Below, piece after piece: positions 19,792 to 30,824 of a DNA stretch of 64,000 bases. Below the pieces are notes generated by a model. The model did no database searches, had not been told where the DNA came from, and saw nothing but the letters and a program-made list of their open reading frames with translations. Each line of letters opens with the position of its first letter. The stretch's first letter is position 1. The position numbers and the translations under genes are program-made. This DNA is from Colwellia maritima (GTDB lineage: Bacteria > Pseudomonadota > Gammaproteobacteria > Enterobacterales > Alteromonadaceae): positions 1-64,000 of the forward strand of contig NZ_JAKKSL010000005.1 of the NCBI RefSeq assembly GCF_022669015.1, in the 5' to 3' direction.

Positions 19792-20937
19792 ATGCAGTAT
19801 CAATTGATTGAAGATTTTGACAGTTTACAAACTCTTTGCCGCAATATAGCAAAGCCAATGTTTTAGCTATCGATACAGAGTTCGTTCGCACACGAACCTT
19901 GTATCCCAAGCTTGGTTTGTTACAGATATATGATGGCCAAAACCTTGCACTGATTGACCCGATAGCGATTGATGATCTATCCCCATTTTGGCAATTACTT
20001 ACCAACCATAAAATTGTTAAAGTGCTACATGCGTGCTCAGAAGACTTAGAAGTGTTCTTAACCGCTCATTGTAAACCCGTTAACTTAATTGATAGCCAGA
20101 TTATGATGTCCTTTTTAGGGCATGGATTATCAATGGGTTATGCAGCAATGGTTGAACATTTTACGGGTATTGAATTAGACAAATCTGAATCGCGTACCGA
20201 CTGGACTAAAAGGCCTCTATCGCTAAAACAATTAGTTTATGCCAGTGCTGATGTTGAACATCTATATAATATTTACCCTAAATTGCTTGCTCAAGTAGAA
20301 CAAGCGGGTTGGTTAAGTTACACACAACAAGAGTCACAGCTATTAATTGATAAAAAATTTACTGCCATTGACCCGGACCAATTATACCGTCAAGTTAAAT
20401 TAGCGTGGCGCTTAAATTCAAAACAACTCAATACATTGCAGCACCTTGCCAAATGGCGTTATCTACAGGCTAAAGCGCGAGATTTACCTTTAGGTTTTGT
20501 GGTAAAAGAAAATACTATGATGGCCGTTGCTGCGAATAATCCCGAAAGCTTATCAGCTATGAGTAATTTAGATGGCGCAGAAGTGCTTGATATTCGTCAC
20601 AAAGGCAAAGCCATGCTAGTTGTGGTAGCGCAAGCATTACAAGATGATGAAGCGGATTACCCTGCAAAAATTGAACGCTTAGATGAATACCCAGGCTACA
20701 AACAAATTTTTAAAAAGGTAAAAACCTTTATTACTCAAGTCAGTGAAAAACATCAATTAGCGGTTGAAAATTTAGCGTCAAAAAAACAAATTAACCAATT
20801 TTTAGCGGTACTTTGATTTAAATGAATCGAAAAAATTAGCTAAAGAAACAAATGCTTATCCTGAAATACTAACCGCATGGCGTTCGGAACTTTTTGGCAA
20901 AGCATTGCAAAACTTCGCTGATAACGATTTTAAGTAA
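19792..20937 (+). CDS. rnd: Ribonuclease D (two frameshifts)
   Basis: 3'-5' exoribonuclease for tRNA 3' maturation. The DEDD exonuclease domain has AIDTEFVRTRT, VLHACSEDLEV and YASADVEHLY; HRDC domains follow (LNTLQHLAKWRYLQAKARDLPLG..). The start at 19792 (MQYQLIEDFDSLQTL) is out of frame with the body because of an indel near 19840. A second indel near 20814 cuts off the C-terminus, which continues FDLNESKKLAKETN..AWRSELFGKAL to a TAA at 20935. The joined length of about 382 residues is normal. These breaks look like sequence error. Confidence 0.88.
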
Positions 20938-21020
20938 CCTGTTGTTTGAGTTTCAGTTATACCAATCACACAAACTTTGTGATGATTTCTACTTGCTAAA
21001 ATCACCAACTACATCGTTAT

Positions 21021-21431
21021 TTATTTATCAGCTAAAAAAACTTGTATCTCTGCTTTTAATTCTTCGTCATCGATGCTTTCACTGGCAACTTCAGCTTGTT
21101 TAGCGTATTCGATGGCTGTTTCCATCTCTTCAAATTCTTTTTGTCGTTGTGCCATCGCTAAATAAATTGAGGCTGTGAACGTAGCAAGTCCTAATTTATT
21201 TGCGCTTGCTAACGCTATCTCATAAATATCCATTGCCATATCACCATCTTCAGTAAAATCGCCTAGCGCTTCCCACTGTAGTGGGTGATCTTTGGGTGAA
21301 TCTTGGTTTGTGGCACATAACTTTTGCAAATTTTTACAGGATTCATTTCTTGCTTCGTCATTACCTTCTGCTGAGGCATTTGCTATTTGTTGACAGATAT
21401 CGAGAATTTCATTGTATAAAGGGGCTTTCAT
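21021..21431 (-). CDS. Small helical (TPR-like) protein
   Basis: I do not recognise a named family. The 136-residue acidic protein is all-helical by composition, with TPR-like spacing in GDMAMDIYEIALASANKLG, YLAMAQRQKEFEEMETAIEYAKQAE and the C-terminal DDEELKAEIQVFLADK. There is no signal peptide or membrane segment. It lies convergent to rnd and divergent from ycgL. The compact, clean reading frame and good start context suggest a real gene, perhaps a protein-binding adaptor; that role is a guess. Confidence 0.6.
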   Translation of the reverse strand: MKAPLYNEILDICQQIANASAEGNDEARNESCKNLQKLCATNQDSPKDHPLQWEALGDFTEDGDMAMDIYEIALASANKLGLATFTASIYLAMAQRQKEFEEMETAIEYAKQAEVASESIDDEELKAEIQVFLADK

Positions 21432-21560
21432 TGATTCACCTAATGTTAATGTTAACTACTAAATAAAGCAGATTTAGAAATAAATTATTGTGTATTGTAT
21501 CGCATAACTAGGTAAGTGCGTGATATATTAAAAGCTCATTTTCTCTCATAGGTCTCCATT

Positions 21561-21854
21561 ATGCTATGTGTCATATATAAAAGTACAAAAAAAGAGCAAA
21601 CCTACCTTTTTGTTAAAACACGAGATGATTTTTCTTCGGTTCCAGAACCTTTAATGCTTACTTTTGGTACGCCAGTATTAGTAACACTCATTAATTTGGC
21701 CACAAAAGAAAAATTGGCTTTTGCTGATTTATCTAAGGTTAAAACGCATTTAACTGAACAGGGTTATTATTTACAATTACCGCCACCAAAAGAAGATTTG
21801 CTAAAACAACATAAAGCAGATATGGCTGAAAAAAATCAGACGGATGAGGCTTAA
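21561..21854 (+). CDS. ycgL: YcgL family protein
   Basis: This 97-residue protein has the YcgL signature: MLCVIYKSTKKEQTYLFV at the start, FSSVPEPLMLTFG in the middle and LPPPKEDLL near the end. YcgL is a small conserved gammaproteobacterial protein of unclear biochemical function. Its stop lies three bases before the mltB start, so the two are probably co-transcribed; the rnd-ycgL-mltB-ycgN neighbourhood is common in this order. Confidence 0.9.
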   Translation: MLCVIYKSTKKEQTYLFVKTRDDFSSVPEPLMLTFGTPVLVTLINLATKEKLAFADLSKVKTHLTEQGYYLQLPPPKEDLLKQHKADMAEKNQTDEA

Positions 21855-21857
21855 GTT

Positions 21858-22896
21858 ATGAAATTTAAATATATGGTTACCTCACTTATCCTGATCAGTA
21901 TTGCCTTAATTCCGCTTAAAAGCTTAAAAGCAAAGACGTTAAGCGAAGAAGGTTTTAATGACTATGTGAGTGAATTAAAAAAGGAAGCTTTAGCTCAAGG
22001 TTTTACGCAAAGCTTAATTGAGGAAAGTTTTGCTAAAGTAAAGTTTCATAAAAGAGCAGTTGCGGCTGATAGAAAACAACCAGAAAAAGTAGAAACTTTA
22101 GATACTTATTTGCCTAAACGTGTGCCCGGTTGGAAAGTTAAAAAAGCCCGTGAATTGTTCAAAGAACATCATGATATATTAACTAAAATTGGTAATGATT
22201 ATGCCGTTCAACCTAGATTCATTGTGGCGTTGTGGGGCTTAGAAACTAATTTCGGTAAATTTACCGGCGGTTACAACGTTGTTTCTGCACTTTCTACCTT
22301 AGCTTATGAAGGTCGCCGAGAAGTATTTTTTAAAAAGCAATTATGGGCAGCCTTAACTATTTTAGAGCAAGGTCATATCAGTATTGAAAATATGAAAGGC
22401 TCATGGGCGGCGCCATGGGGCAAAACCAATTTATGCCTACTTCATTTCTAGCATATGCTGTAGATGGTGATGGCGATGGTAAGAAAGATATTTGGCAAAA
22501 CCAAATTGATATTTTTGCATCTATGGCAAATTATTTGAAAAAAGAAGGTCGAACGATGAGTTAACTTGGGGTCGTCAGGTTAAATTGCCCGAAAATTTCG
22601 ACAAATCATTGGCGATTCCTAAAAACACCGGTAGTCGTAAAAACTGGTTAAAAGCGTGGGCTAATACAGAAAAAACACTTTCACAATGGCAGGCTTTAGG
22701 TGTACGTCGTACTGACGGTACTAATCTACCGCATGTTGATATTAAAGCGGCGCTTATATTTCCTGATGATGAAAATGGCCGTGCTTACTTAGCCTACGCT
22801 AATTATAAAAGCCTAATGCATTGGAATTTATCTTATTACTTTGTGAGCTCTGTTGGTCATTTATCTGACCGAATTAAATTTCCGCCCATACATTAG
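21858..22896 (+). CDS. Lytic murein transglycosylase, MltB family (frameshifts)
   Basis: Cleaves the MurNAc-GlcNAc bond of peptidoglycan with anhydro-muropeptide formation. The N-terminus has a signal-like segment (YMVTSLILISIALIPL). The catalytic Glu lies in VALWGLETNFGKF; STLAYEGRR and SWAGAMGQNQFMPTSF are family motifs, the latter visible only after correcting an indel near 22412. Another indel near 22545 separates the C-terminal part, which ends with the family's YxxS/MHWNLSYYF..VGHLSDRI block. No lipobox is seen, so it may be soluble periplasmic. Confidence 0.88.
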
Positions 22897-22918
22897 AAAT
22901 TATAAATATCAGGTACTT

Positions 22919-23437
22919 ATGACAGCCCAACAAACAACAGCCCCCTTTTGGCAAACTAAAACACTGGCACAGATGACGCGAACCGAGTGGGAGTCACTTT
23001 GTGACGGCTGTGCTAAATGTTGTCTCAATAAATTTATTGATGATGAAAACACAAATGATGAAAATGAATTGCAACCCACTGACCACTTAAGGGAAGGCGA
23101 GCAACTCGTCTATTCTAATATTGCATGTCACCTATTGAATGAAAAAACCTGTCAATGTAGTCAATACAGCAAACGAACCCAACTTGTGCCTGATTGCGTA
23201 CAACTAACACAAGACAACCTTGCTGACGTGTTTTTTATGCCACCAAGTTGCACCTATCGTCGCTTGCAAGAAGGTAGAGGTATGCCGTCTTGGCACCCTT
23301 TGCTGCACAAAGGTAAAAAATCGGCGATGCACAAAGCAGACATGTCAGTACGTGGAAAAATAGTAAAAGATGATGACATAGCGCTAGAAGACTTTGAAGA
23401 TTATATTGTTACCTGGCCGTTAAACGATCTTGACTAA
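22919..23437 (+). CDS. ycgN: YcgN family cysteine-cluster protein
   Basis: This protein of about 172 residues has the UPF0260/YkgJ-type cysteine cluster: LCDGCAKCCLNKF near the N-terminus, then ACHLLNEKTCQCSQYSKR and PDCVQLT, which probably binds zinc or an iron-sulfur centre. The start at 22919 follows an ATATCAGG-type ribosome-binding site and gives the usual short N-terminus before PFWQTKTLAQM. Function is unknown. It lies directly after mltB. Confidence 0.88.
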   Translation: MTAQQTTAPFWQTKTLAQMTRTEWESLCDGCAKCCLNKFIDDENTNDENELQPTDHLREGEQLVYSNIACHLLNEKTCQCSQYSKRTQLVPDCVQLTQDNLADVFFMPPSCTYRRLQEGRGMPSWHPLLHKGKKSAMHKADMSVRGKIVKDDDIALEDFEDYIVTWPLNDLD

Positions 23438-23455
23438 GCGTTTAACTGAGCGCTG

Positions 23456-23515
23456 AACTATGTAGTCAATTATGTAGTTAATTATGCATTCAACTATGCA
23501 TGTAACTATGTGGTG
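23456..23515 (+). repeat. Five 12-bp tandem repeats
   Basis: Five consecutive imperfect copies of AAYTATGYAKTC-type units (AACTATGTAGTC, AATTATGTAGTT, AATTATGCATTC, AACTATGCATGT, AACTATGTGGTG) fill the spacer between ycgN and the EamA gene, ending about 45 bp before the latter's start. Confidence 0.75.
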
Positions 23516-23562
23516 ACCCTCATTAACATAAACTCTTGTTATTATTGAGTAGAAACTTCCCT

Positions 23563-24435
23563 ATGACTGTGCAACAGCAAAGCCTATTCTTTTTACACTT
23601 ATCAGTACTCATTTTTGGTGGTACGGCTTTATTTTCGAAACTGATAGGTTTACCCGCCCTCGATATTACGGTATATCGTACCGGTGTCGCCGCCATTGTC
23701 TTATTTATTTTATTAACCTTACAAAAGAAAAAAGTTCGTTTAGAGCATCCGAAAGATTATGGCATTGCCTTATTATTGGGGGTTGTGGTTGGATTACACT
23801 GGGTTACCTACTTTGCGAGCATGCAAATGGCAGGGATCACTATTGGTGTCATTGCTTTTTTCACTTATCCTGTTATTACCGTATTTTTAGAGCCTTTATT
23901 AAATCGTACTTCGGGTTATAAAAAACCTCAGCGTAAAGATATTGTTATTGCATTCCTAGTACTACTAGGGATTTTTTTACTTATTCCTGATATTCATTTA
24001 GGAAACCAAGTTACTTTAGGCATAGTCACCGGAGTCATTTCCGCTTGTTTATTTTCCTTGAGAAATGTCCTGCATAAAAACTATTTTAGCCATTACTCAG
24101 GGCCTCATGCCATGCTTTACCAAACCTTGATTGCTTTTTTAATGTTAGGTTTGTTTATTGAAGTACCGATAGCAGACGTTACCACTCGCGATTGGAGCCT
24201 TATTTTACTTGTTGGCGTTGTTTTTACCGCCGCCCCTCATGCTCTATTAGCCTCATCATTGCGTCATTTAACCGCAACTACTGCGGGGCTAATTTCCTGC
24301 TTACAACCCCTTTATGCCAGTGTTCTGGCTTTTCTATTATTGAGTGAGCGGGTTGAAGTGTTAACCATTGTTGGTGGTGTATTAGTCATATCTGCTGCAC
24401 TTTTTGAAACTTGGTCAGTAAGCAAAGGTAGATAA
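23563..24435 (+). CDS. EamA/DMT family transporter
   Basis: This ~290-residue membrane protein has ten predicted transmembrane segments in two repeated EamA halves (first half from FFLHLSVLIFGGTALFSKLIG; second from LGIVTGVISACLFSLRNVLHK). Members export or import amino acids, nucleosides or other metabolites; the substrate cannot be told here. I prefer the ATG at 23563 to an upstream TTG because the ATG directly precedes the first membrane segment. It is monocistronic. Confidence 0.85.
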   Translation: MTVQQQSLFFLHLSVLIFGGTALFSKLIGLPALDITVYRTGVAAIVLFILLTLQKKKVRLEHPKDYGIALLLGVVVGLHWVTYFASMQMAGITIGVIAFFTYPVITVFLEPLLNRTSGYKKPQRKDIVIAFLVLLGIFLLIPDIHLGNQVTLGIVTGVISACLFSLRNVLHKNYFSHYSGPHAMLYQTLIAFLMLGLFIEVPIADVTTRDWSLILLVGVVFTAAPHALLASSLRHLTATTAGLISCLQPLYASVLAFLLLSERVEVLTIVGGVLVISAALFETWSVSKGR

Positions 24436-24531
24436 AGATCCATTTATTTTAATGTTGGTGTTTAATATTACACCGATTAGTGGTAAAACATTAAACAGTT
24501 AGTCTTTTTATCAACTATTTAAAGGTGTTTT

Positions 24532-26058
24532 ATGATCATTGGCATCCCCAAAGAGTCGCTAAAGGGTGAAAACCGTGTTGCAGGCTCACCAAGTTCTATT
24601 ACCGCGTTAATTAAGCTAGGTTTCACTATACAAGTACAAAAAAGTGCAGGTACTAAAGCAAGTTTTACTGACAACGATTACAGTGACTGTGGCGCAGAAA
24701 TAGTGGCTAAAAAAGGTTGTTGGCAAAGCGATATTATTTTAAAGGTCAATGCACCTACAATTGACGAAGTAGAATTAATGCAAGAAGGTACTACGCTGAT
24801 TAGTTTTATTGCCCCAAAGACAAAACCCTGAATTATTAGAGCTGCTTCGTTCAAAATCAATCACTACGTTAGCCATGGAAATGGTGCCTAGAATGACACG
24901 CTCTCAATCAATGGATGCCCTTAGCTCAATGGCAAATATTGCAGGCTATCGCGCTGTTATTGAAGCTTCTCATCATTTTGGCCGGTTTTTTACTGGTCAA
25001 ATCACCGCAGCAGGTAAAATGCCACCACCAAAATTATGATTATTGGCGGTGTTCTTGGCCTTGCTGCTATTGGTACTGCCGCAGTTTAGGGGCAATTGTT
25101 CGTGCCTTTGACACTCGCCCAGAAGTAAAAGAACAAATTGAGAGTATGGGAGCTGAATTTTTAGAGCTTGATTATGAAGAGCCTGAAGCGGTGGCTCTGG
25201 TGACGGTTACGCAAAAGAAATGAGTAAAGCGTTTATTGATGCTGAAATGGCGTTGTTTGCTGAGCAAGCCAAAGACGTTGATATTATTATCACAACCGCA
25301 ATGATACCGGGAAAACCGGCCCTAAACTTATCACCGAGGAAATGGTGAAATCAATGAAATCAGGTAGTGTGATTGTTGATTTAGCTGCTGCCGGTGGCGG
25401 AAATTGTGAATGTACTGTTGCAGGAAAAGTCACCAATGCTCATGACGTGCAAGTGATTGGCTATACCGACTTGGTTTCGCGTTTACCCAACCAAGCATCA
25501 CAGCTGTATTCAAATAACCTAGTCAATTTGGCTAAACTCTTATGTAAAGCAAAAAATGGTGAATTCATTATTGATTTTGATGATGTTGTTATCCGTAATA
25601 TGACCGTGGTTAATAAAGATGAAGTCACTTTCCCACCACCACCTATTCAAGTTAGTGCGGCACCAGTACAAAAACCCAAGGCGGATAAGGTTGTTGAAGT
25701 TAAAGAAGAACCTGCCTCACCGCCCAAAAAATATGGTTTCATGGCAGCAGGTATTGCGTTATTTGGTTGGGTAGCGAGTGTTGCTCCGGCTGATTTCCTC
25801 ACACATTTCACAGTGTTTGTACTTGCCTGTGTTATTGGTTATTACGTGGTATGGAACGTCAGTCATTCACTGCATACGCCATTAATGAGTGTTACTAATG
25901 CTATCTCAGGCATTATTATTGTCGGCGCGCTATTACAAATAGGCTCGGATAATACGGTAGTACAAATTCTCGCCGCCTTAGCAACTTTAGTCGCCACCAT
26001 TAATATTGTCGGTGGCTTTAAAGTAACGAGTCGTATGTTAAAAATGTTTAGTAAGTAG
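24532..26058 (+). CDS. pntA: NAD(P) transhydrogenase subunit alpha (several frameshifts)
   Basis: Proton-translocating transhydrogenase alpha subunit: NAD-binding domain I plus membrane helices. Starts [20 protein letters not shown] and shows [28 protein letters not shown], then [43 protein letters not shown] and four C-terminal membrane helices. Frames change near 24825, 25036, 25086, 25198 and 25313, each fixable by one base or so. Total length of about 510 residues is normal. The clustering of five indels in one kilobase while pntB is intact points to a poorly read region. Confidence 0.9.
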
Positions 26059-26066
26059 GGGGCAGT

Positions 26067-27476
26067 ATGGAATCTTCACAAATAGCGTCTAACGGTTTTA
26101 TTAGTGCAGCCTATGTGGTTGCTGCATTGCTCTTTATTTTTAGTTTAGCAGGGCTTAGCAAGCAAGAAACCGCTAAACAAGGTAACTTGTATGGCATGGT
26201 AGGTATGGCCATTGCTTTAGTAGCAACAATTTTTAATCCCGCTGTTTCTAATGTTTGGCTTATCATTTTTGCCATGGCGATTGGCGCAGGAGTAGGGCTT
26301 AAGTTAGCCAATAAGGTTGAAATGACACAAATGCCTGAGCTTGTTGCAATATTGCATAGTTTTGTTGGATTAGCGGCAGTACTTGTTGGTTTTAATAGTT
26401 ACTTTGAGTCAGGGCATGGTGTTATTATCAGTGCGGCTCAACAAACAGCGATGAATATTCATTTAACCGAAATATTTTTAGGAATTTTTATTGGTGCTGT
26501 GACATTTACCGGCTCTATTGTGGCTTTTGGAAAATTAAGTGGTGTTATTAGTTCAAGTGCATTGATGTTACCTAATCGACATAAAATGAATCTTGCTGCG
26601 GGCGTTGTTTCTTTTATTTTAATGATTGTTTTTGTCAACAATGGTGGCTCAAATTTTGCGCTTTTCTTAATGACTGTTATTGCTTTGACGTTTGGGTGGC
26701 ACCTTGTTGCGTCAATTGGTGGGGCAGATATGCCAGTTGTGGTTTCTATGCTTAACTCATATTCTGGTTGGGCTGCAGCAGCGGCCGGATTTATGTTAAG
26801 TAATGATTTGTTGATAATCACAGGGGCACTGGTTGGTTCTTCAGGGGCCATTTTATCCTATATTATGTGTAAAGCGATGAATCGATCGTTTATCAGTGTT
26901 ATTCTTGGCGGCTTTGGTTCTACTGTGATAATTGATGAAGACAAAGATTACGGTGAACATAGAGAAGTACAAGCGGAGGCTGTTGCTGATTTGTTACGTG
27001 AAGCTAAGTCTGTTGTCATAGCCCCTGGCTACGGTATGGCTGTGGCACAAGCACAGTATCCAGTGTACGAACTAACGCAACAATTGATCAGTAAGGGAAT
27101 TAAAGTGCGTTTTGCTATTCATCCAGTTGCAGGGCGTTTACCGGGACACATGAATGTTCTCTTAGCTGAGGCAAAAGTACCTTATGATATTGTTTTGGGT
27201 ATGGATGAGATCAATGATGATTTTCCTGAAACAGATGTGGTACTGGTGATTGGTGCAAATGACACCGTTAACCCTGCTGCTAATGATGATCCAAATAGTC
27301 CTATTGCGGGTATGCCAGTGCTTGAAGTGTGGAATGCAAAAGAAGTTATTGTTTTTAAACGTTCAATGAGTACGGGTTATCTTGGTGTGCAAAATCCGTT
27401 GTTCTTTAAAGAGAATACACAAATGCTTTTTGGTGATGCTAAAGAAACAACAGAGCAGATCTTTAGAGCATTGTAG
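26067..27476 (+). CDS. pntB: NAD(P) transhydrogenase subunit beta
   Basis: Membrane and NADP(H)-binding subunit of the proton-pumping transhydrogenase that makes NADPH from NADH. This 469-residue intact frame has about nine membrane helices, then domain III with [45 protein letters not shown] and the final [17 protein letters not shown]. It starts 8 bp after pntA, so the two form an operon. The first array of ~150-bp repeats begins about 130 bp after its stop. Confidence 0.96.
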   Translation: MESSQIASNGFISAAYVVAALLFIFSLAGLSKQETAKQGNLYGMVGMAIALVATIFNPAVSNVWLIIFAMAIGAGVGLKLANKVEMTQMPELVAILHSFVGLAAVLVGFNSYFESGHGVIISAAQQTAMNIHLTEIFLGIFIGAVTFTGSIVAFGKLSGVISSSALMLPNRHKMNLAAGVVSFILMIVFVNNGGSNFALFLMTVIALTFGWHLVASIGGADMPVVVSMLNSYSGWAAAAAGFMLSNDLLIITGALVGSSGAILSYIMCKAMNRSFISVILGGFGSTVIIDEDKDYGEHREVQAEAVADLLREAKSVVIAPGYGMAVAQAQYPVYELTQQLISKGIKVRFAIHPVAGRLPGHMNVLLAEAKVPYDIVLGMDEINDDFPETDVVLVIGANDTVNPAANDDPNSPIAGMPVLEVWNAKEVIVFKRSMSTGYLGVQNPLFFKENTQMLFGDAKETTEQIFRAL

Positions 27477-27604
27477 TGCATTGGTATATCTAAAAATAGA
27501 ATACCACCGTAGCGAGGCTTACATGGCTGTAGATCAGTTAGGTTCTGCAGGAGCATAGAACCTGACTCTGTGGCGAATAATCTTTTATTTTTAAAAAGCA
27601 ATTT

Positions 27605-28193
27605 GACCACAGAGAATACCGAGGGACTGCGTCCTCACCGAGAAGACAAAAAACATAGGTCTTTTATTTTATCTCTGGTCACTAGTCTCTTCTCTATTTA
27701 GCGAAGCGACTCTGTGCCCTCGGTGGTGAATTATCTTTGATCGTTAAAAAGCATTTGACCACAGAGAATACCGAGGGACTGCGTCCTCACCGAGAAGACA
27801 AAAAACATAGGTCTTTTATTTTATCTCTGGTCACTAGTCTCTTCTCTATTTAGCGAAGCGACTCTGTGCCCTCGGTGGTGAATTATCTTTGATCTTTAAA
27901 AAGCAATTTGACCACAGAGAATACCGAGGGACTGCGTCCTCACCGAGAAGACAAAAAACATAGGTCTTTTATTTTATCTCTGGTCACTAGTCTCTTCTCT
28001 ATTTAGCGAAGCGACTCTGTGCCCTCGGTGGTGAATTATCTTTGATCTTTAAAAAGCAATTTGACCACAGAGAACACCGAGGGACTGCGTCCTCACCGAG
28101 AAGACAAAAAACAAAGGTCTTTTATTTTATCTCTGATCACTAGTCTCTTGTCTGTGTAGCTCGTAGAGCCTCTGTGCCCTCGGTGGTGAATCA
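27605..28193. repeat. Array A: four ~153-bp tandem repeats
   Basis: Units begin at 27605, 27757, 27910 and 28063 with GACCACAGAGAATACCGAGG and end with CCCTCGGTGGTGAAT; the first three are almost identical and the fourth is diverged. A degenerate partial unit precedes them (27560-27604). Each unit's ends are imperfect inverted copies of each other (ACCACAGAG.. and ..CTCGGTGGT), so each can fold. The family also forms arrays B and C here, in the opposite orientation. No gene lies in 27477-28504. Confidence 0.88.
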
Positions 28194-28504
28194 TGTCACT
28201 TTTCAATGCTTAGCATAGTGGTTTTATCCACTCACTGATGAATAATATCGATTCTGAAAAACAATCATTCATTAAAAAAATAGTCAACATTACAATACAA
28301 GTATCAGTGAAATGGCACTTTTGCTTTACTTTACCTACAATCAAAGCTTAAATCATTACATGAAAAAATTTCGACAAACCAAGCCCAAATAAACGAAAAA
28401 AATAGATAATTATTACCAATAGCCATTGATTTATCGTTTTGTTTCTTTTATAAAATTTACTAGGCATTGTTTGATGTCCATTCTTCCAATTAGGAGAGCG
28501 CTTT

Positions 28505-29755
28505 ATGACAAGTAAAATCTCAATTCCCACTACAGGTGACAAAATTACCGTATCGAATGGTAAATTATCAGTACCCAACAACCCAATCATTCCTTTTATT
28601 GAAGGTGATGGTATTGGTATTGACGTAACTCCACCTATGATCAAAGTCGTTGATGCCGCTGTCAAAAAAGCCTACGGTGAAAGCAAAAAAATTGCTTGGA
28701 TGGAAGTATATGCGGGTGAAAAAGCCACGCAAGTTTATGATTCTGAAACCTGGTTACCCGATGAAACATTAGAAATGTTCAAAGAATATAAAGTCGGTAT
28801 CAAAGGCCCATTAACTACCCCCGTTGGTGGTGGCATGCGCTCACTAAATGTTGCTTTACGCCAAATATTAGATTTATACGTTTGTCAGCGTCCAGTACAG
28901 TGGTTCACCGGTGTTCCAAGCCCAGTAAAAAAACCGTATGAAGTTGACATGGTTATTTTCCGTGAAAACACCGAAGATATTTATGCAGGTATTGAATACC
29001 AAGCAGGCAGCGAAAGTGCCAAAAAAGTTATTTCTTTCTTAACAGAAGAGATGGGGGTAACTAAGATACGTTTTACTGAAGATTGTGGTATTGGTATCAA
29101 ACCTGTATCTAAAGAAGGTACTCAACGTCTAGTTCGTCAAGCAATACAATATGCTATAGATAATAACAGAGACTCGGTTACCTTAGTGCACAAAGGTAAT
29201 ATTATGAAATTTACCGAAGGTGCATTTAAAGATTGGGGTTATCAATTAGCGTGCGAAGAATTTGGCGCAGAATTAATTGATGGCGGTCCTTGGTGTCGCA
29301 TCACAAACCCTAAAACAGGTAAAGAAATCATTATTAAAGATGTTATCGCTGACGCTATGTTGCAGCAAGTGCTATTACGTCCGGCAGAGTACAGTGTTAT
29401 TGCCACACTTAACTTAAACGGTGATTACTTGTCGGATGCGCTTGCAGCACAAGTAGGTGGTATTGGTATCGCGCCAGGTGCTAACTTAAATGATGAAGTC
29501 GCTATTTTTGAAGCAACTCATGGTACCGCACCAAAATATGCAGGCAAAAACAAAGTAAATCCAGGCTCCGTTATTTTATCAGCAGAAATGATGTTAAGAC
29601 ATATGGGTCGGGTTGAAGCGGCAGATTTATTACTTAAAGGCATGTCAGGTGCCATTGGTGCTAAAACAGTGACCTATGATTTTGAACGCTTAATGGATGA
29701 TGCTACGCTAGTGACCTGTTCACAGTTTGGCGATTGCATTATTGATCATATGTAA
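28505..29755 (+). CDS. icd: Isocitrate dehydrogenase, NADP-dependent
   Basis: Oxidatively decarboxylates isocitrate to 2-oxoglutarate in the TCA cycle. This 416-residue intact protein resembles E. coli Icd: [16 protein letters not shown], the [13 protein letters not shown] segment whose Ser is the AceK phosphorylation site, REN(T)EDIYAGIEY, and the C-terminal [20 protein letters not shown]. The start follows TAGGAGAG. A 300-bp spacer with repeat array A upstream separates it from pntB; a terminator follows at 29774. Confidence 0.96.
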   Translation: MTSKISIPTTGDKITVSNGKLSVPNNPIIPFIEGDGIGIDVTPPMIKVVDAAVKKAYGESKKIAWMEVYAGEKATQVYDSETWLPDETLEMFKEYKVGIKGPLTTPVGGGMRSLNVALRQILDLYVCQRPVQWFTGVPSPVKKPYEVDMVIFRENTEDIYAGIEYQAGSESAKKVISFLTEEMGVTKIRFTEDCGIGIKPVSKEGTQRLVRQAIQYAIDNNRDSVTLVHKGNIMKFTEGAFKDWGYQLACEEFGAELIDGGPWCRITNPKTGKEIIIKDVIADAMLQQVLLRPAEYSVIATLNLNGDYLSDALAAQVGGIGIAPGANLNDEVAIFEATHGTAPKYAGKNKVNPGSVILSAEMMLRHMGRVEAADLLLKGMSGAIGAKTVTYDFERLMDDATLVTCSQFGDCIIDHM

Positions 29756-29773
29756 TTTTATATTATTGTAGCG

Positions 29774-29810
29774 AAAAACCAGTATTGTTGAGAAGATAAT
29801 ACTGGTTTTT
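29774..29810. terminator. Bidirectional terminator between icd and ydcF-like gene
   Basis: AAAAACCAGTATT (29774-29786) pairs with AATACTGGTTTTT (29798-29810); the loop is 11 bases, and T runs follow on both strands. Confidence 0.9.
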
Positions 29811-29830
29811 TTATGTCTATATTTTTACGT

Positions 29831-30607
29831 TTAAAGCTCAAATAATCCTTTAACCCATTGTACAAAAAGCCCCAAACTTTCATGCCAAGCAACGGTTGTT
29901 TGCTGTAACTTTGCGCTATTAGGCACATAATAGCGCCAACCTTTAACGCTATTAATATTTTTAACCCAAAAGCCTGTAGGGGCTGCAATGGGGTTTACAC
30001 CTTGCCTTTGAAAATAATTCATTGCTCTTGGCATATGGCTAGCATTAGTAATTAACACCACATTGGTACCTTGTACTCTCGGGCTAATTAATGCGGCCTC
30101 CTCTTCAGTATCTTTGGGGAAATTCTCAGTGATTATTTTTTGCTCAGGCACACCTAAAAGCATCAGTGATTGTTTCATTTTTTGGGCGTTAGAGACTTTA
30201 TCCGTACTGTGATGACCAGACGTAATTATTTTTGCTTCAGGATGCAATTTATATATACGTAATGCCTCAACCAAGCGTTGTAATGAACTTGTTTGAAGCC
30301 GGCTAGTAGCAGGTAACGCATCATTAGGGGTATGCCATCCGCCCAACACGATAATGTAATCAACCGGGGTGCTTGATTGGCTAAAGGTTTCATAATTATT
30401 TTCAAGTTGAACAATAAATCGGTCCGAAATTGCAGGCATTGAACACACAAACAACAGTATCAAGGCTGAAAGTAAACACTTATAACTTTTGTGAGGGTGT
30501 TTTTTTAAAAAATAGAGCGATAAAAGTAATAGAATAAACGCCAAATTAATTGGCATGACACACACAGTTAGTATTTTTTTAAGCAAGAATAAATCCATTA
30601 CATTCAA
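29831..30607 (-). CDS. YdcF/ElyC family membrane protein (DUF218)
   Basis: This 258-residue protein starts with two membrane segments (CVMPINLAFILLLLSLYFL and LLSALILLFVCSMPA) followed by a periplasmic DUF218 domain: DYIIVLGGW, KIITSGHHSTDKVSNAQ, ENFPKDTEEEA and VLITNASHMPRAMNYFQRQG. ElyC of E. coli, with this arrangement, affects peptidoglycan and enterobacterial common antigen lipid-carrier metabolism; whether this protein does the same is not shown. It converges on icd. The reading frame is intact. Confidence 0.85.
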   Translation of the reverse strand: MNVMDLFLLKKILTVCVMPINLAFILLLLSLYFLKKHPHKSYKCLLSALILLFVCSMPAISDRFIVQLENNYETFSQSSTPVDYIIVLGGWHTPNDALPATSRLQTSSLQRLVEALRIYKLHPEAKIITSGHHSTDKVSNAQKMKQSLMLLGVPEQKIITENFPKDTEEEAALISPRVQGTNVVLITNASHMPRAMNYFQRQGVNPIAAPTGFWVKNINSVKGWRYYVPNSAKLQQTTVAWHESLGLFVQWVKGLFEL

Positions 30608-30824
30608 TCATAAAAAATGAAAAGTGCGGTCACTATATCAACTCACCTAGCTAAAAGAAAATACCACTCACTAAACTGCGACTAGGGATTGATGTATTAA
30701 CGCAACAAAAATGCAATAAAGTTAACTTAGACGTCTAAAAGGCTATTGCATTTCTATTTTATTTAAGGTTTAATAGCGCCGTTGCTTAAATATTGATAGA
30801 TATATTTTTCTATTTTTTGCAACA

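Noticed and set aside
24532..26058. Programmed frameshifting in pntA
   Set aside because: Five separate breaks without slippery sequences or stimulatory structures; sequence error explains them better.
26111..26851. Minus-strand frames opposite pntB
   Set aside because: Antisense shadows of a conserved membrane protein; no ribosome-binding sites or motifs.
27605..28193. CRISPR array
   Set aside because: Units are ~150 bp and contiguous without unique spacers, and no cas genes are in the window.
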